Shown piece by piece: positions 30,475-39,505 of a DNA stretch of 64,000 bases (within the stretch, counting starts at the first letter, position 1; each line of letters starts with the position of its first letter). Source of the stretch: Streptomyces sp. NRRL F-6492 (GTDB lineage: Bacteria > Actinomycetota > Actinomycetes > Streptomycetales > Streptomycetaceae); NCBI RefSeq assembly GCF_001280125.1, contig NZ_LGEG01000149.1, positions 83,440-147,439 of the forward strand, read 5' to 3'. A model generated the notes under the pieces. That model saw nothing but the letters and a program-made list of their open reading frames with translations. It searched no databases and was not told the origin of the DNA. The position numbers and the translations under genes are program-made.

Positions 30475-32112
30475 TCAGAGTTCGGTGACCCGGCCGTCCG
30501 CGACCCGGACGCGGCGGGTGGTGCGGACGGCGTCGAGCATGCGCCGGTCGTGGGTGACGAGCAGCAGCGTGCCGGTGTACGAGTCGAGGGCGGACTCCAG
30601 CTGTTCGATCGCCGGGAGGTCCAGGTGGTTGGTCGGCTCGTCGAGGACCAGCAGGTTCACGCCCCGGCCCTGGAGCAGCGCGAGCGCGGCCCGGGTCCGC
30701 TCGCCCGGCGAGAGGGTGGTGGCGGGCCGCAGCACGTGGACGGCCTTCAGGCCGAACTTGGCGAGCAGGGTCCGGACCTCGGCGGGCTCGGTGTCGAGCA
30801 CGGCCGCGCAGAACGCCTCCAGGAGCGTCTCGGTGCCGTGGAACAGCTTGCGGGCCTGGTCGACCTCGCCGACGACGACGCCCGAGCCGAGCGAGGCGTC
30901 GCCGGAGTCCAGCGGGAGGCGGCCGAGGAGGGCGGCGAGCAGCGTCGACTTCCCGGCCCCGTTGGCGCCGGTGACGGCGACCCGGTCGGCCCAGTCGATC
31001 TGGAGGGTGACGGGGCCGAAGGAGAAGTCGCCCCGCTTCACCTCGGCCTCGCGCAGGGTCGCGACGACCGAGCCGGAGCGCGGCGCGGCGGCGATCTCCA
31101 TGCGCAGCTCCCACTCCTTGCGGGGCTCGTCGACGACGTCGAGGCGTTCGATCATGCGCTGGGTCTGCCGGGCCTTCGCGGCCTGCTTCTCGCTGGCCTC
31201 GCTGCGGGCGTTGCGGCCGAGCTTGTCGCCGTCGGTGGCCTTGCGGCGGGCGTTCCTGACGCCCTTGTCCATCCAGGAGCGCTGCATGTGGCCGCGGGCC
31301 TCCAGGGCCGCCTTCCGGCCGGCGTACTCCTCGAACTCCTCGCGCGCGTGGCGGCGGGCGGTCTCCCGCTCCTCCAGGTAGGCCTCGTAGCCGCCGCCGT
31401 ACAGGGTGATCTGCTGCTGGGCGAGGTCGAGTTCGAGGACCTTGGTGACGGTGCGGGTGAGGAACTCGCGGTCGTGGCTGACGACGACCGTCCCGGCGCG
31501 CAGCCCCTTCACGAAGGCTTCCAGGCGCTCCAGGCCTTCGAGGTCGAGGTCGTTGGTGGGCTCGTCGAGCAGGAAGACGTCGTAGCGGGAGAGGAGGAGG
31601 GAGGCGAGGCCGGCGCGGGCGGCCTGGCCGCCGGAGAGGGAGGTCATCGGCTGGTCGAGGCCGACGGTGAGCCCGAGGGAGCCCGCGACCTCCTCGGCGC
31701 GCTCGTCGAGGTCGGCGCCGCCGAGGTTCAGCCAGCGCTCCAGGCTGACGGCGTACGCGTCGTCGGCGCCGGGGGTGCCGTCGACGAGGCCCTGGGTGGC
31801 CTCGTCCATCGCGGTCTGGGCGGCGTCGACGCCGGTGCGCCGGGCGAGGAACTCCCGCACGGTCTCCCCCGCGCGCCGCTCGGGCTCCTGGGGGAGGTGG
31901 CCGACGGAGGCGGTGGGCGGGGAGAGCCGCAGCTCGCCCTCCTCCGGGGCGTCGAGCCCGGCGAGCAGCCGCAGCAGGGTCGACTTGCCGGCGCCGTTGA
32001 CGCCGACGAGGCCGATGACGTCGCCGGGGGCGACGACGAGGTCGAGCTGGGCGAAGAGGGTGCGCTCGCCGTGGCCGGCGGCGAGGTCCTTGGCGACGAG
32101 GGTTGCAGTCAT
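30475..32112 (-). CDS. ABC-F family ATPase (ribosome-associated)
   Basis: The product is 545 aa with two ABC ATPase domains and no membrane segments. Walker A motifs are GVNGAGKST and GANGAGKST; signatures are LSGGQAARAGL and LSPGERTRAAL; Walker B is FLLDEPTNDLDL and LVLDEPTNHLDL. The linker between domains (about residues 230-310) is rich in Arg/Lys/Glu, as in EttA/Uup-type proteins that act at the ribosomal E site. The second signature has Pro in place of the first Gly. No antibiotic gene is adjacent, so housekeeping translation is as likely as resistance. Confidence 0.93.
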   Translation of the reverse strand: MTATLVAKDLAAGHGERTLFAQLDLVVAPGDVIGLVGVNGAGKSTLLRLLAGLDAPEEGELRLSPPTASVGHLPQEPERRAGETVREFLARRTGVDAAQTAMDEATQGLVDGTPGADDAYAVSLERWLNLGGADLDERAEEVAGSLGLTVGLDQPMTSLSGGQAARAGLASLLLSRYDVFLLDEPTNDLDLEGLERLEAFVKGLRAGTVVVSHDREFLTRTVTKVLELDLAQQQITLYGGGYEAYLEERETARRHAREEFEEYAGRKAALEARGHMQRSWMDKGVRNARRKATDGDKLGRNARSEASEKQAAKARQTQRMIERLDVVDEPRKEWELRMEIAAAPRSGSVVATLREAEVKRGDFSFGPVTLQIDWADRVAVTGANGAGKSTLLAALLGRLPLDSGDASLGSGVVVGEVDQARKLFHGTETLLEAFCAAVLDTEPAEVRTLLAKFGLKAVHVLRPATTLSPGERTRAALALLQGRGVNLLVLDEPTNHLDLPAIEQLESALDSYTGTLLLVTHDRRMLDAVRTTRRVRVADGRVTEL

Positions 32113-32179
32113 CAGGGGACGAATCCTAGGCGACGGGAGGATCCGTCGAGGGGGCCGGGGCGCCGGTGGCCGTCCCCGG

Positions 32180-32695
32180 TCAGCCGCGGGCGGCGCCCAC
32201 CGGGACGGGGGCGGCGGCCCCCTCCCGGGATCCGCCGAGGAGCCGGAGGAGGACGGCCCGGTAGGCGGCGCCGTGGAAGCGGTACGGGCCGGTGCCGGGG
32301 TAGCCGTCGCGCGCCGGGTCGACGGCGGGGCCGGTCCACCAGGCGAAGTCGCGCCAGACGACGTCGTCGCCGTCGCGCTCGACGACGGCCGTGACGGCTC
32401 CGCAGCCGGGGTCCTCGCAGTCGGGACAGGAGTGGATCACGTACCGGCCGCCGGGGAGGCCGTGACCGCCGGTGCCGACGTCGGAGTCCGCGCGGGCGCG
32501 GGCGCAGGCGTCGAGGAGGCGGCGGACGTGGGCGGTCCGGAGGACGGGCGGGAGGTCGGACGCCAGGGGGGAGACCGTGTCCGCGCCGTCGGTCTCGTCG
32601 AGCCGGTGGAGCAGCGGCCTGCCGTCGACCAGGAGGTCGGTGGGGGCGGCGGGGGTCGCGGGGGTGAGGTCGAGGCTGGTGTACGCGGACGGCAT
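32180..32695 (-). CDS. 171-aa hypothetical protein with Cys cluster
   Basis: The product is 171 aa with no membrane segment. A Cys-rich loop, HSCPDCEDPGCGA (about residues 92-104), may bind metal. Then come VVERDGDDVVWRDFAWW and a C-terminal PYRFHGAAYRAVLLRLL. I do not recognise the family. The ATG at 32695 has GGAG about 4 nt upstream. The longer open frame upstream is not supported by a ribosome-binding site. It lies 67 bp upstream of the ABC-F gene on the same strand and could share its transcript. Confidence 0.7.
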   Translation of the reverse strand: MPSAYTSLDLTPATPAAPTDLLVDGRPLLHRLDETDGADTVSPLASDLPPVLRTAHVRRLLDACARARADSDVGTGGHGLPGGRYVIHSCPDCEDPGCGAVTAVVERDGDDVVWRDFAWWTGPAVDPARDGYPGTGPYRFHGAAYRAVLLRLLGGSREGAAAPVPVGAARG

Positions 32696-32850
32696 GCTCC
32701 GAGTATTTCCGCGCGGACGGGCCCGTTCCATGGCTGATCCGTCCCGGAAATGTCCCGGTCCGGGTACGAGGGCCGACGCGGGCCCGGCACCCGCTCCGGG
32801 CCGGGCGCCGGACCTCGGGCACCGAGCGTGCCGGGCGTCCCGGAAACGGC

Positions 32851-32892
32851 CACGGGGCGGTTGCCGTCCTTGCGAACGGCAACCACCCCGTG
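32851..32892 (-). terminator. Strong hairpin after the small secreted protein gene
   Basis: Arms of 17 bp (32851-32867 and 32876-32892) with one mismatch and an 8-base loop. The arm reads CACGGGGCGGTTGCCGT. It begins 5 bp beyond the TAA of the leftward gene at 32898. No U-tract. Confidence 0.8.
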
Positions 32893-32897
32893 AGGTG

Positions 32898-33200
32898 TTA
32901 CTTGCCGAACGGCGGGCGGGAGGTGTTGCCCGCGTCGGCGCACCGGCGGGCGCGCTTCTCCAGGGCCTCGGCCTTGGCGACGGCCCTCTCGGCCTCCGCC
33001 GGGGCACCGAGGCGCTTGAGCTGGGCGGCGCGGTCGCGCTCCTTGCGGGCATCGGCCTTCAGCTCGCCGATGTCGCAGGTGACGGCGCCGGCGGCCGCGG
33101 GCTCGGCGGTCGCCGTCTGACCGGCCGGCACGCCACCGGCCGGCAGGGTGGCGGCAAGCAGGGCGGGCAGGAAGCGGCGCGCGGTCGTGAGGGGGCGCAT
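32898..33200 (-). CDS. Small secreted Arg/Lys/Ala-rich protein
   Basis: The product is 100 aa. Residues 1-32 form a Sec signal peptide (MRPLTTARRFLPALLAATL, then small residues before AEPAAAG). The mature part is a charged helix (ELKADARKERDRAAQLKRLGAPAEAERAVAKAEALEKRARR) flanked by two Cys (Cys42 and about Cys87) that could form a disulfide. No named family is recognised. The upstream region holds a 14-bp palindrome, and a strong terminator follows, so it is a single-gene transcript. Confidence 0.75.
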   Translation of the reverse strand: MRPLTTARRFLPALLAATLPAGGVPAGQTATAEPAAAGAVTCDIGELKADARKERDRAAQLKRLGAPAEAERAVAKAEALEKRARRCADAGNTSRPPFGK

Positions 33201-33264
33201 GGTGATTCTCCGACTTCCCGGCCAGGACAACCCGTTCGAGGCATGGCCGGCACCAGCAAGTGAC

Positions 33265-33278
33265 TTTGCTCCAGCAAA
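33265..33278. promoter_or_regulatory. Palindrome in the promoter of the small secreted protein gene
   Basis: TTTGCTCCAGCAAA has perfect 6-bp arms. It lies in a markedly A+T-rich patch 65-78 bp upstream of the gene start. Next to it is a loose direct repeat, CAGCAAGTGA against CAGCAAATAAGTGA. A TTGACG on the minus strand (33295-33290) could be a -35 box, but no good -10 follows. Confidence 0.45.
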
Positions 33279-33318
33279 TAAGTGAATCACGTCAAGGGCC
33301 CCCGGTCCCACAGGGTCG

Positions 33319-34632
33319 TCAACACTCCTCCACGGGACTCCCACTGACGAGGTGGTAGGCGGCCCGCTCGTCGAGCAGCAGGGGCACGAGCGCGCGCTGC
33401 GACTGCCGCAGCGGTACGAACGCCCCGGCGCCCTCCCGTCGTACGGTGACGCCGTGCAGGGCGAGTTCGTCGCCGGCCTCGGCGTACTGCGCGGCGTCCA
33501 GGCGGTAGCCGCACGGCGGGTCGGCGAGGATCTCCTCCGGCTCCGGCGGGTCGTTGTCGGCGCCGCCGAGGAAGACCGGGCCCCGGTCGGCGAAGCCGGT
33601 GAGCCGGGCGCGGGCGGTGGCCGCCGCCAGGGGGCCGCGCCGCTCGTCGAGGTAGGCGAACATCCCCTTCAGGGCGGCGTGCTGGGTGGCGACCCGGCGC
33701 CGGTGGTTGCGGGACGGGTCGTCCTTCTCGTCCCGGTCGAGCGCGTCCACCCGGGTCTCGACGAGCAGGCCGGCCGCGTGCTTGATGCCGGCCGTGTTGC
33801 GCAGGATCCGCTCCTGGCCGTCGCCCGCGACCTGGCGGACCGGCTCGCCGGTGAGCGGGTCGGTCCAGATGCCGTAGATCCCGGTGCTGTGTCCGGCGCG
33901 TCCGGCGGCGGGGCGGACGTACGCCTCCGAGAGCGTCCGGGACTCGTCGTGGACGTGCGGGTCGGCGTCGAGGCTGCGGGGCCAGAGCGCGAGCAGGTCC
34001 TTCTCGTAGTACCGGGGGGTGGCGCCGTACTCGTGCAGGTCGTACACGAGCCGGGGGCGCCGGTCGCGGAGGACGGCGGCGACCGCGCGCGCCTCGGCGG
34101 TGCGCAGGGCGAGGTGGTCGCGGTTGACGTCGACGCCGTCGGCGTTGCCCCGGGTGTCGGCCTCCCGGCCGTCGGGGTTCGCGGTCGGGACGACCAGGAG
34201 GGCGGTGCGGTCGAGGAGGCGGCGGGTCTCCGGGTCCCGGGCGAACGCGAGGTCGCGCACCGTGCTCAGGCAGGCCTCGCGGCCCGCGGGCTCGTCGCCG
34301 TGCTGGCTGCACACCAGGAGCACGGTGGTGGCGGCCCGGGGCGCGCCGAGGGTGACGAGCCGGAGCGGGCGGCCCTGCGCGGTGGTGCCGATCTCGCGCA
34401 GCGACACCCGGTCGCCGGCCCGGTCGACGGCCGCGAGGAAGTCCCGCTCCTCGGCCTCGGTGGTCCACCGGGCGCCCCGGCTCGTCTCGAAGCCGGTGCG
34501 CGGCGGCGGCTGCGCGGGGGCGCTGCCGGCCGTCTCGGCGGGGACGGTGACGAGCGGCAGGGCGAGGGCGGCGGCGCCCGCCACGAGGGCGAGCGCGCGC
34601 CGTGAACTCCGCCGTGCGGTACGGGTCCTCAT
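33319..34632 (-). CDS. Secreted M14 zinc carboxypeptidase
   Basis: The product is 437 aa. Residues 1-33 are a Tat/Sec-like signal ([21 protein letters not shown]). The M14 zinc ligands are His111 and Glu114 ([11 protein letters not shown]) and His200 (YDLHEYG). Asn170-Arg171 (DVNRDH) would bind the substrate carboxylate, and Glu292 (LLVETRVD) fits the catalytic base. It should trim C-terminal residues from peptides outside the cell. Its ATG overlaps the stop of the S15 peptidase gene (ATGA), so the two exopeptidases are made together, one working from each peptide end. Confidence 0.88.
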   Translation of the reverse strand: MRTRTARRSSRRALALVAGAAALALPLVTVPAETAGSAPAQPPPRTGFETSRGARWTTEAEERDFLAAVDRAGDRVSLREIGTTAQGRPLRLVTLGAPRAATTVLLVCSQHGDEPAGREACLSTVRDLAFARDPETRRLLDRTALLVVPTANPDGREADTRGNADGVDVNRDHLALRTAEARAVAAVLRDRRPRLVYDLHEYGATPRYYEKDLLALWPRSLDADPHVHDESRTLSEAYVRPAAGRAGHSTGIYGIWTDPLTGEPVRQVAGDGQERILRNTAGIKHAAGLLVETRVDALDRDEKDDPSRNHRRRVATQHAALKGMFAYLDERRGPLAAATARARLTGFADRGPVFLGGADNDPPEPEEILADPPCGYRLDAAQYAEAGDELALHGVTVRREGAGAFVPLRQSQRALVPLLLDERAAYHLVSGSPVEEC

Positions 34633-36656
34633 CGGGCGGCTCCCGCCCCGGGCAGGCGCGGACCGGCGACGGCGGCCGGCGGCGCGGATCCGCCCGGCGG
34701 CAGGAGGGCGGACGGCGGCGCGGAGAGGGCCGGGGCCGGTCCCTTCGTGGCCCGGGCGAAGGCGCCCGCGCCGCCGACCAGCGGCAGCTCCGCCCGGGTG
34801 CGGGCGAGGTCCAGGGTGAGGGTCGGGGTGGTCGACGGCGGGTCGAGCAGGTCCCGGTCGGTGCCGCCGACGATCAGGGCGAGCCGGTGGCCGGCCGGGA
34901 CGACGTGGTCGGCGGCGGCGAGGTCCAGGGTGAGGGTGTACGCCCTGCCGGGGGTCAGCGGGCGCCCCTTCCGGGGGTCGGCCCAGGTGCCGAGGTCCGC
35001 CCAGCCCCGGCTGACGACCGTGTGCGGGACGTCGGCGGTGCGGGCCTCGGTCTCCTTGAAGCAGGCGCTGTCGCCGGGGGTGCTCGCGCCCCAGCAGGTG
35101 CGGTGGGCGAGGGTGGTGATGCCCTCCCCCGCCGCCGCGTAGTCGCGGATGGTGGCGGGGCCGAGGTCGACCAGGACGGCGGAGAGGTGGGCGGTGGGGG
35201 TGGTCGGGGTGGCGGTGACCGTCACCCGGGAGGAGCCGGCGATCCGCAGGTCGCGGGAGAGCGGGCGGGTGACGAACCCGGCCTTCTCGGGGGTCGCGGT
35301 GTCGATCCGGGCCGCCCAGTCCAGCTCCCCGAGGGCCGGGTCGTCGGTGAAGGTCGCGGTGGAGCCGGGGGCGGCGGGGGCGCGGCCGAGGACGCCGGGG
35401 CCGGCGGCGGCGCCGGGGGCGGTGCGCAGGGTGGTGGTCGCGGTGCCGCGCGGCGGCCAGTGCCGGTCGGTGGTCCAGCGGTCCGGGGCGCGCTCGACGT
35501 CGGCGACGGGTTCGCGGTCGATGCCGTTGTCGTAGCCGAGGAGGTAGTGGTCGAACCAGCGGTGCAGGGTGCGGACCCAGTCGGCGCGCCGGAAGTCGAA
35601 GGGGTCGACGTGACCGGTCTGGGAGAGCCAGACCTTCCGCTCGACTCCGTGGGCGGCGAGCGCGTCCCACCACTTGCCGAACTGCCCGGCCCGTACGTTG
35701 AGGTCCTGCTGTCCGTGCACGGCGAAGACGCTGGCCCTGACCTTGCCGGCGTTCTTGACGTGGTCGCGCTCGCTCCAGGCGGCCGTCCAGTCGCCGCTGT
35801 AGGGGGTGGCGGCGGTGATGCGGTCCTGGACGGCGCCGCAGCGGGCCCGCGCGTCGGGGCTGTCGACGTAGTCGGAGAGCCAGCTCGGGTTGGCGTCGTA
35901 GAGCGGGGCGCCCTGGGAGTGGAAGTAGTCGTACCAGGAGGAGATCGCCCCGATGGGGACGATCGTTTTCAGCCCTTCGACGCCGGTGGCGGCCACGCCG
36001 TTGGCGACGGTGCCGTCCCAGCTCTTGCCGATCATGCCGACGTCGCCGGTGCTCCAGCCGGTGGCGCGGGCCGGGGCCGTGCCGGTGCGGGTGGTGTAGC
36101 CGCGGGCGCGGCCGTTGAGCCAGTCGACGACGGCCTTGGCGGACCGCACGTCGGAGCGTCCGCCGACGTCGTCGCAGCCGTCGGAGCGGTTGGTCCCGGC
36201 GAGGTCGACGGCGACGAAGGCGTAGCCGCGCGGGACGAAGTAGTTGTCGTAGTACAGCGGGAACCGGACCGGCTTGCCGTCGGCGTCGTAGGTCTTCTTC
36301 TGGCTCTCGTTGCCGCGTCCGCAGCAGGCGTAGTACGGGCTGGCGTCCATGATCACCGGGATTCTCCGCCCGGCCGCGGCGGGCTCCCGGGGCCGGACGA
36401 CGTCGACGGCGACCCGGTCGGCGCGTCCGTCTCCGTCGCCGTCGAGTCCGGTGTCGACCCAGACGGACTCGCGGACGGCGTCGGCGTACGAGTGGACGGG
36501 GCGCGACTCGCGCACGGACCCGGCCGGGGGCGCGGCGGGGTCAGTCCGGGCGCCGGCCGGGGTGACGAGGGTCGCGAGCAGCGCGGCCGTGGCCGCCGCC
36601 ACGAGGGTTCCGTACGGCGCTCGGGCTCCGCGGGTGATCCGCTTTCGCATCGGCAT
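34629..36656 (-). CDS. Secreted Xaa-Pro dipeptidyl-peptidase (S15 family)
   Basis: The product is 675 aa. There is an N-terminal signal (about 1-37, [19 protein letters not shown]), an alpha/beta-hydrolase domain with the nucleophile Ser212 in [10 protein letters not shown], a likely acid Asp in HGQQDLNVR (about 327) and a His in [11 protein letters not shown] (about 357), then a C-terminal jelly-roll (about 430-630, [12 protein letters not shown] and [14 protein letters not shown]) typical of X-Pro dipeptidyl-peptidases. The last 45 residues are Pro/Ala/Gly-rich. It heads a two-gene unit with the M14 carboxypeptidase and is divergent from the M1 aminopeptidase. Confidence 0.9.
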   Translation of the reverse strand: MPMRKRITRGARAPYGTLVAAATAALLATLVTPAGARTDPAAPPAGSVRESRPVHSYADAVRESVWVDTGLDGDGDGRADRVAVDVVRPREPAAAGRRIPVIMDASPYYACCGRGNESQKKTYDADGKPVRFPLYYDNYFVPRGYAFVAVDLAGTNRSDGCDDVGGRSDVRSAKAVVDWLNGRARGYTTRTGTAPARATGWSTGDVGMIGKSWDGTVANGVAATGVEGLKTIVPIGAISSWYDYFHSQGAPLYDANPSWLSDYVDSPDARARCGAVQDRITAATPYSGDWTAAWSERDHVKNAGKVRASVFAVHGQQDLNVRAGQFGKWWDALAAHGVERKVWLSQTGHVDPFDFRRADWVRTLHRWFDHYLLGYDNGIDREPVADVERAPDRWTTDRHWPPRGTATTTLRTAPGAAAGPGVLGRAPAAPGSTATFTDDPALGELDWAARIDTATPEKAGFVTRPLSRDLRIAGSSRVTVTATPTTPTAHLSAVLVDLGPATIRDYAAAGEGITTLAHRTCWGASTPGDSACFKETEARTADVPHTVVSRGWADLGTWADPRKGRPLTPGRAYTLTLDLAAADHVVPAGHRLALIVGGTDRDLLDPPSTTPTLTLDLARTRAELPLVGGAGAFARATKGPAPALSAPPSALLPPGGSAPPAAVAGPRLPGAGAAR

Positions 36657-36790
36657 GGGCGGGAACGTACCCCGGTCAACTCCCGTGCAAAAGAGCGCCG
36701 GAGGGAATCAGGGGTGATTCGGGGTGATCCCGGAGAGGGAGGGGTTCGTGTCGGCCGAATGGCGATCGTGTGACAGGAGGTCCTCTGGAC

Positions 36791-36820
36791 GTGACGGTCC
36801 GTCGGGGCCCTGAATAGGGT
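36791..36820 (+). promoter_or_regulatory. Putative vegetative promoter of the M1 aminopeptidase gene
   Basis: GTGACG (36791-36796), an 18-bp spacer and TAGGGT (36815-36820), the last being the classical Streptomyces -10. The transcript would start near 36827, giving a leader of about 55 bases before the GTG start. Confidence 0.45.
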
Positions 36821-36881
36821 CGAGAGCAAGGACCGACGACCACCCGCGCGTCTTACGTTTCTTATGACTTGGGGAGCACCC

Positions 36882-38486
36882 GTGCACCGCAGAATCATCG
36901 TTCCGAGCGCCCTCGCGGCCTCCCTGATGCTGGCGATCCCGGCATCGGCGGCCGACTTCACCCCCGGGGCCCCGGGCATCGGCGACTCCTACTACCCCGC
37001 CAGCGGCAACGGCGGCTACGACGTCTCGCACTACGACCTGCGCCTGAGGTACGAGCCCGCCACGGACCTCCTGGAGGGCACGGCGACGATCCTCGCCACC
37101 ACCAAGCAGAACCTGTCCCGGTTCAACCTCGACCTCGGCCTGAAGGTCAGTGAGGTCCGGGTGAACGGCCGGGTCGCGAAGTTCGCCGCGTCGGGCGACC
37201 ACGAGCTGGAGGTCACCCCGGCCGTCCCGCTGGAGAAGAACAAGGAGGTCTCGGTGGTCGTCCGCTACGCGGGCAAGCCCTCCGAGTTCAAGGTCGACGG
37301 CTGGTCGGCCTGGGCCCGCACCCCGGACGGCGGTGTCGCCGCGCAGGAGCCGGACTCGGCCGTGTGGTGGTTCCCGTCCAACGACCACCCGCTGGACAAG
37401 GCCACCTTCGACGTCTCGGTCTCGGTGCCGGCCGGTCACCAGGCCATCAGCAACGGCGTGCTGCAGTCGCAGTCGACGGCGCTGGGCCGGACCCGTTTCA
37501 ACTGGCGCTCCGACAAGCCGCAGGCGACGTATCTGGCCACGCTCGCCGTCGGGAAGTTCGACATCACGACGGACCGGACGGCGAACGGGCTGCCGGTCCT
37601 CAACGCGTACAGCAAGGACCTGGGCGCCAACGCGGGCGCGGCGCGTGCCTCGATCGAGCGCACGACCGAGGTGGCGGAGTGGCTGGAGACGGTCTTCGGG
37701 CCGTATCCCTTCAACTCGCTCGGCGGTTACGTGCCCAACGTGACCAGCGGCTTCGCCCTGGAGACGCAGACCCGGCCGTTCTACAGCCCGCGGCAGTTCG
37801 CCAACGGCGCGAACGTGTCGGTGGTCGTCCACGAGCTGGCGCACCAGTGGTACGGCGACAGCGTGTCCGTCCGGGACTGGAAGGACATCTGGATCAACGA
37901 GGGCTTCGCCCGCTACGGCCAGTGGCTGTGGTCGGAGAAGGAGGGCGAGGGCACGGCGCAGGAGCTGGCGGACTACGTGTACGCCCTGCGGGGTGCCGAG
38001 GACCCGTTCTGGACGGTGAAGCCGGGTGACCCGGGTCCGGAGAACCAGTTCCACGGCGCCGTCTACGACCGGGGCGCGCTGGCGCTCCAGGCGCTGCGCA
38101 ACAAGGTCGGGGACGAGGCCTTCTTCGCGATCCTGAAGGGCTGGCCGAAGCAGTTCGCGTATGGCAACGCGCGGGTGGCCGACTTCGTGCGGTACGCGGA
38201 GCGGGTCTCCGGCAAGCCGCTGGCCGAGCTGTTCGACACCTGGCTGTACCAGCCGTCGAAGCCGGCCGCGTCCGCCGCCGGAGCGGCCGGCGTGTCCGCC
38301 CCGACGGCCGCGGAGACCAGGGCCAGGGCCGGAGCCGGGGCGAGGACCGGGGCGAAGGCGGCGACGGCCGGGGAGAAGGCGAAGGCCGCCGCGAAGCCGG
38401 TGCAGCCGAAGTCGTGGAAGAAGATCGCGGCGACGAACACGGTCCACGAGCGCGACCACGGGCACGAGGGTCACGGCGGTCACTGA
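36882..38486 (+). CDS. Secreted M1 family zinc aminopeptidase with His-rich tail
   Basis: The product is 534 aa. Residues 1-24 are a Sec signal (RRIIVPSALAASLMLAIPASAA). The zinc site is complete: His317-Glu-x2-His321 (HELAHQWYGD) and Glu340 (WINEGFARY), spaced HExxH-x18-E. Met/Gly-type exopeptidase loops are less clear. It is shorter than pepN-type M1 enzymes. After about residue 455 comes an Ala/Gly/Lys-rich linker and a terminal HERDHGHEGHGGH, a possible metal-binding tail. I chose GTG 36882 because GGGGAG lies 5 nt upstream; the ATG at 36864 has no ribosome-binding site. Confidence 0.9.
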   Translation: MHRRIIVPSALAASLMLAIPASAADFTPGAPGIGDSYYPASGNGGYDVSHYDLRLRYEPATDLLEGTATILATTKQNLSRFNLDLGLKVSEVRVNGRVAKFAASGDHELEVTPAVPLEKNKEVSVVVRYAGKPSEFKVDGWSAWARTPDGGVAAQEPDSAVWWFPSNDHPLDKATFDVSVSVPAGHQAISNGVLQSQSTALGRTRFNWRSDKPQATYLATLAVGKFDITTDRTANGLPVLNAYSKDLGANAGAARASIERTTEVAEWLETVFGPYPFNSLGGYVPNVTSGFALETQTRPFYSPRQFANGANVSVVVHELAHQWYGDSVSVRDWKDIWINEGFARYGQWLWSEKEGEGTAQELADYVYALRGAEDPFWTVKPGDPGPENQFHGAVYDRGALALQALRNKVGDEAFFAILKGWPKQFAYGNARVADFVRYAERVSGKPLAELFDTWLYQPSKPAASAAGAAGVSAPTAAETRARAGAGARTGAKAATAGEKAKAAAKPVQPKSWKKIAATNTVHERDHGHEGHGGH

Positions 38487-38516
38487 GCCGTGCGGTGAGC
38501 CTCCGGGGGCCGTCCG

Positions 38517-39380
38517 TCAGCGCTTCGCGCGGCGGGCGGCCCTCCGCGCTTCTCCGGCCAGGGGCAGGTAGCGCAGCCGCTCGGGCAGGACGGGGACCAC
38601 GGCCCGCAGGACCCGGCAGAGCCGGCGCAGGGTTCGCTCCTGGGCGTCCGTCCACTCCAGGCCGATGGCCTCGCGGGCGTCCGGGGGCATGAAGCCCGCG
38701 GTGAGGAAGGCGCGCAGCCGCAGGAAGGGGCGGCGCAGGAGGGGCCAGAGGAGGCGGAGGGCGAGCCGGAGCGGCAGCGGGCCCCGGTCGGGGGCGGGGA
38801 CGGGCAGGTCGGTGTCGAGGAGTTCCCGGACGACGACGGTGGCCTCCAGCTCCTCGGCGAGGACCTTCCGGTAGTACGGCCAGAACTCCTCGATCGTCTG
38901 CGGCATGTCCCGGTCGTGGATGCCGAGGATGCGGCCGACCCGGAGCCACTCGGCGTACAGCTGCCGTTCCTGGGCCTCGGCGAGGGGACGGAAGAGCAGG
39001 CGGAGGCCGTGCCGGTAGACGGGGAAGCCGGTGGCGTGGACCCAGGAGTAGTAGGCGGGGGTGAGGGCGTGGTAGCGGCGTCCGTGGGCGTCGGTGCCCC
39101 GGATCGTGCGGTGCAGCTCCCGGAGGCGGCGTCCCTCGCGGGCGGCCTCCTCGCCGCCGTAGATCCAGAGCTGGAGCGAGCGCAGGGAGCGTTCGCCACG
39201 GCCCCAGGGGTCGGTGCGGAAGACGGAGTGGTCGTCGACGCCGGCGCCGATCGCGGGATGGGCGACCTGCAGGGTGAGGGCGGCGGGCAGCATGAGGAGC
39301 GCCCGGACGTCGCCGGCGACGCTCCACAGCACCCCGCCGGCGGGCGGCGGCGGGGGGTCGGCGGGCTGGGGACGTTCCAC
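38517..39380 (-). CDS. Oxygenase MpaB family protein (DUF2236)
   Basis: The product is 287 aa. GGVLWSVAGDVRALLMLPAALTLQVAHPAIGAGVDDHSVF at the N-terminus is the typical opening of DUF2236/MpaB proteins, with a conserved His for heme-like binding. ALTPAYYSWVHATGF and AEWLRVGRILGI follow. Family members include latex-clearing-protein relatives and MpaB-type oxygenases; the substrate is unknown here. The start is the GTG at 39380 with AGAGGAG 7 nt upstream. It converges on the M1 gene with 30 bp between stops. Confidence 0.85.
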   Translation of the reverse strand: MERPQPADPPPPPAGGVLWSVAGDVRALLMLPAALTLQVAHPAIGAGVDDHSVFRTDPWGRGERSLRSLQLWIYGGEEAAREGRRLRELHRTIRGTDAHGRRYHALTPAYYSWVHATGFPVYRHGLRLLFRPLAEAQERQLYAEWLRVGRILGIHDRDMPQTIEEFWPYYRKVLAEELEATVVVRELLDTDLPVPAPDRGPLPLRLALRLLWPLLRRPFLRLRAFLTAGFMPPDAREAIGLEWTDAQERTLRRLCRVLRAVVPVLPERLRYLPLAGEARRAARRAKR

Positions 39381-39461
39381 GGCGGTTCTCCTCTGTGTCG
39401 TCTCCAGGGTGCACCCGTGACGGAGGGCGTGACCAAGGGCATGACGGACGAAGGGCATGAC

Positions 39462-39493
39462 GAAGGGGCCGTCGCCCGGGCGACGGCCCCTTC
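39462..39493 (-). terminator. Perfect hairpin after the orphan AtpF-like gene
   Basis: GAAGGGGCCGTCG (39462-39474), a six-base CCCGGG centre, CGACGGCCCCTTC (39481-39493). The 13-bp arms are perfect. It lies 12 bp past the stop of the leftward gene at 39506. Confidence 0.85.
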
Positions 39494-39505
39494 CGGGTGT
39501 GCGGG

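Noticed and set aside
36864..36881. ATG at 36864 as start of the M1 aminopeptidase
   Set aside because: No ribosome-binding site; GTG 36882 has GGGGAG and gives a normal signal peptide.
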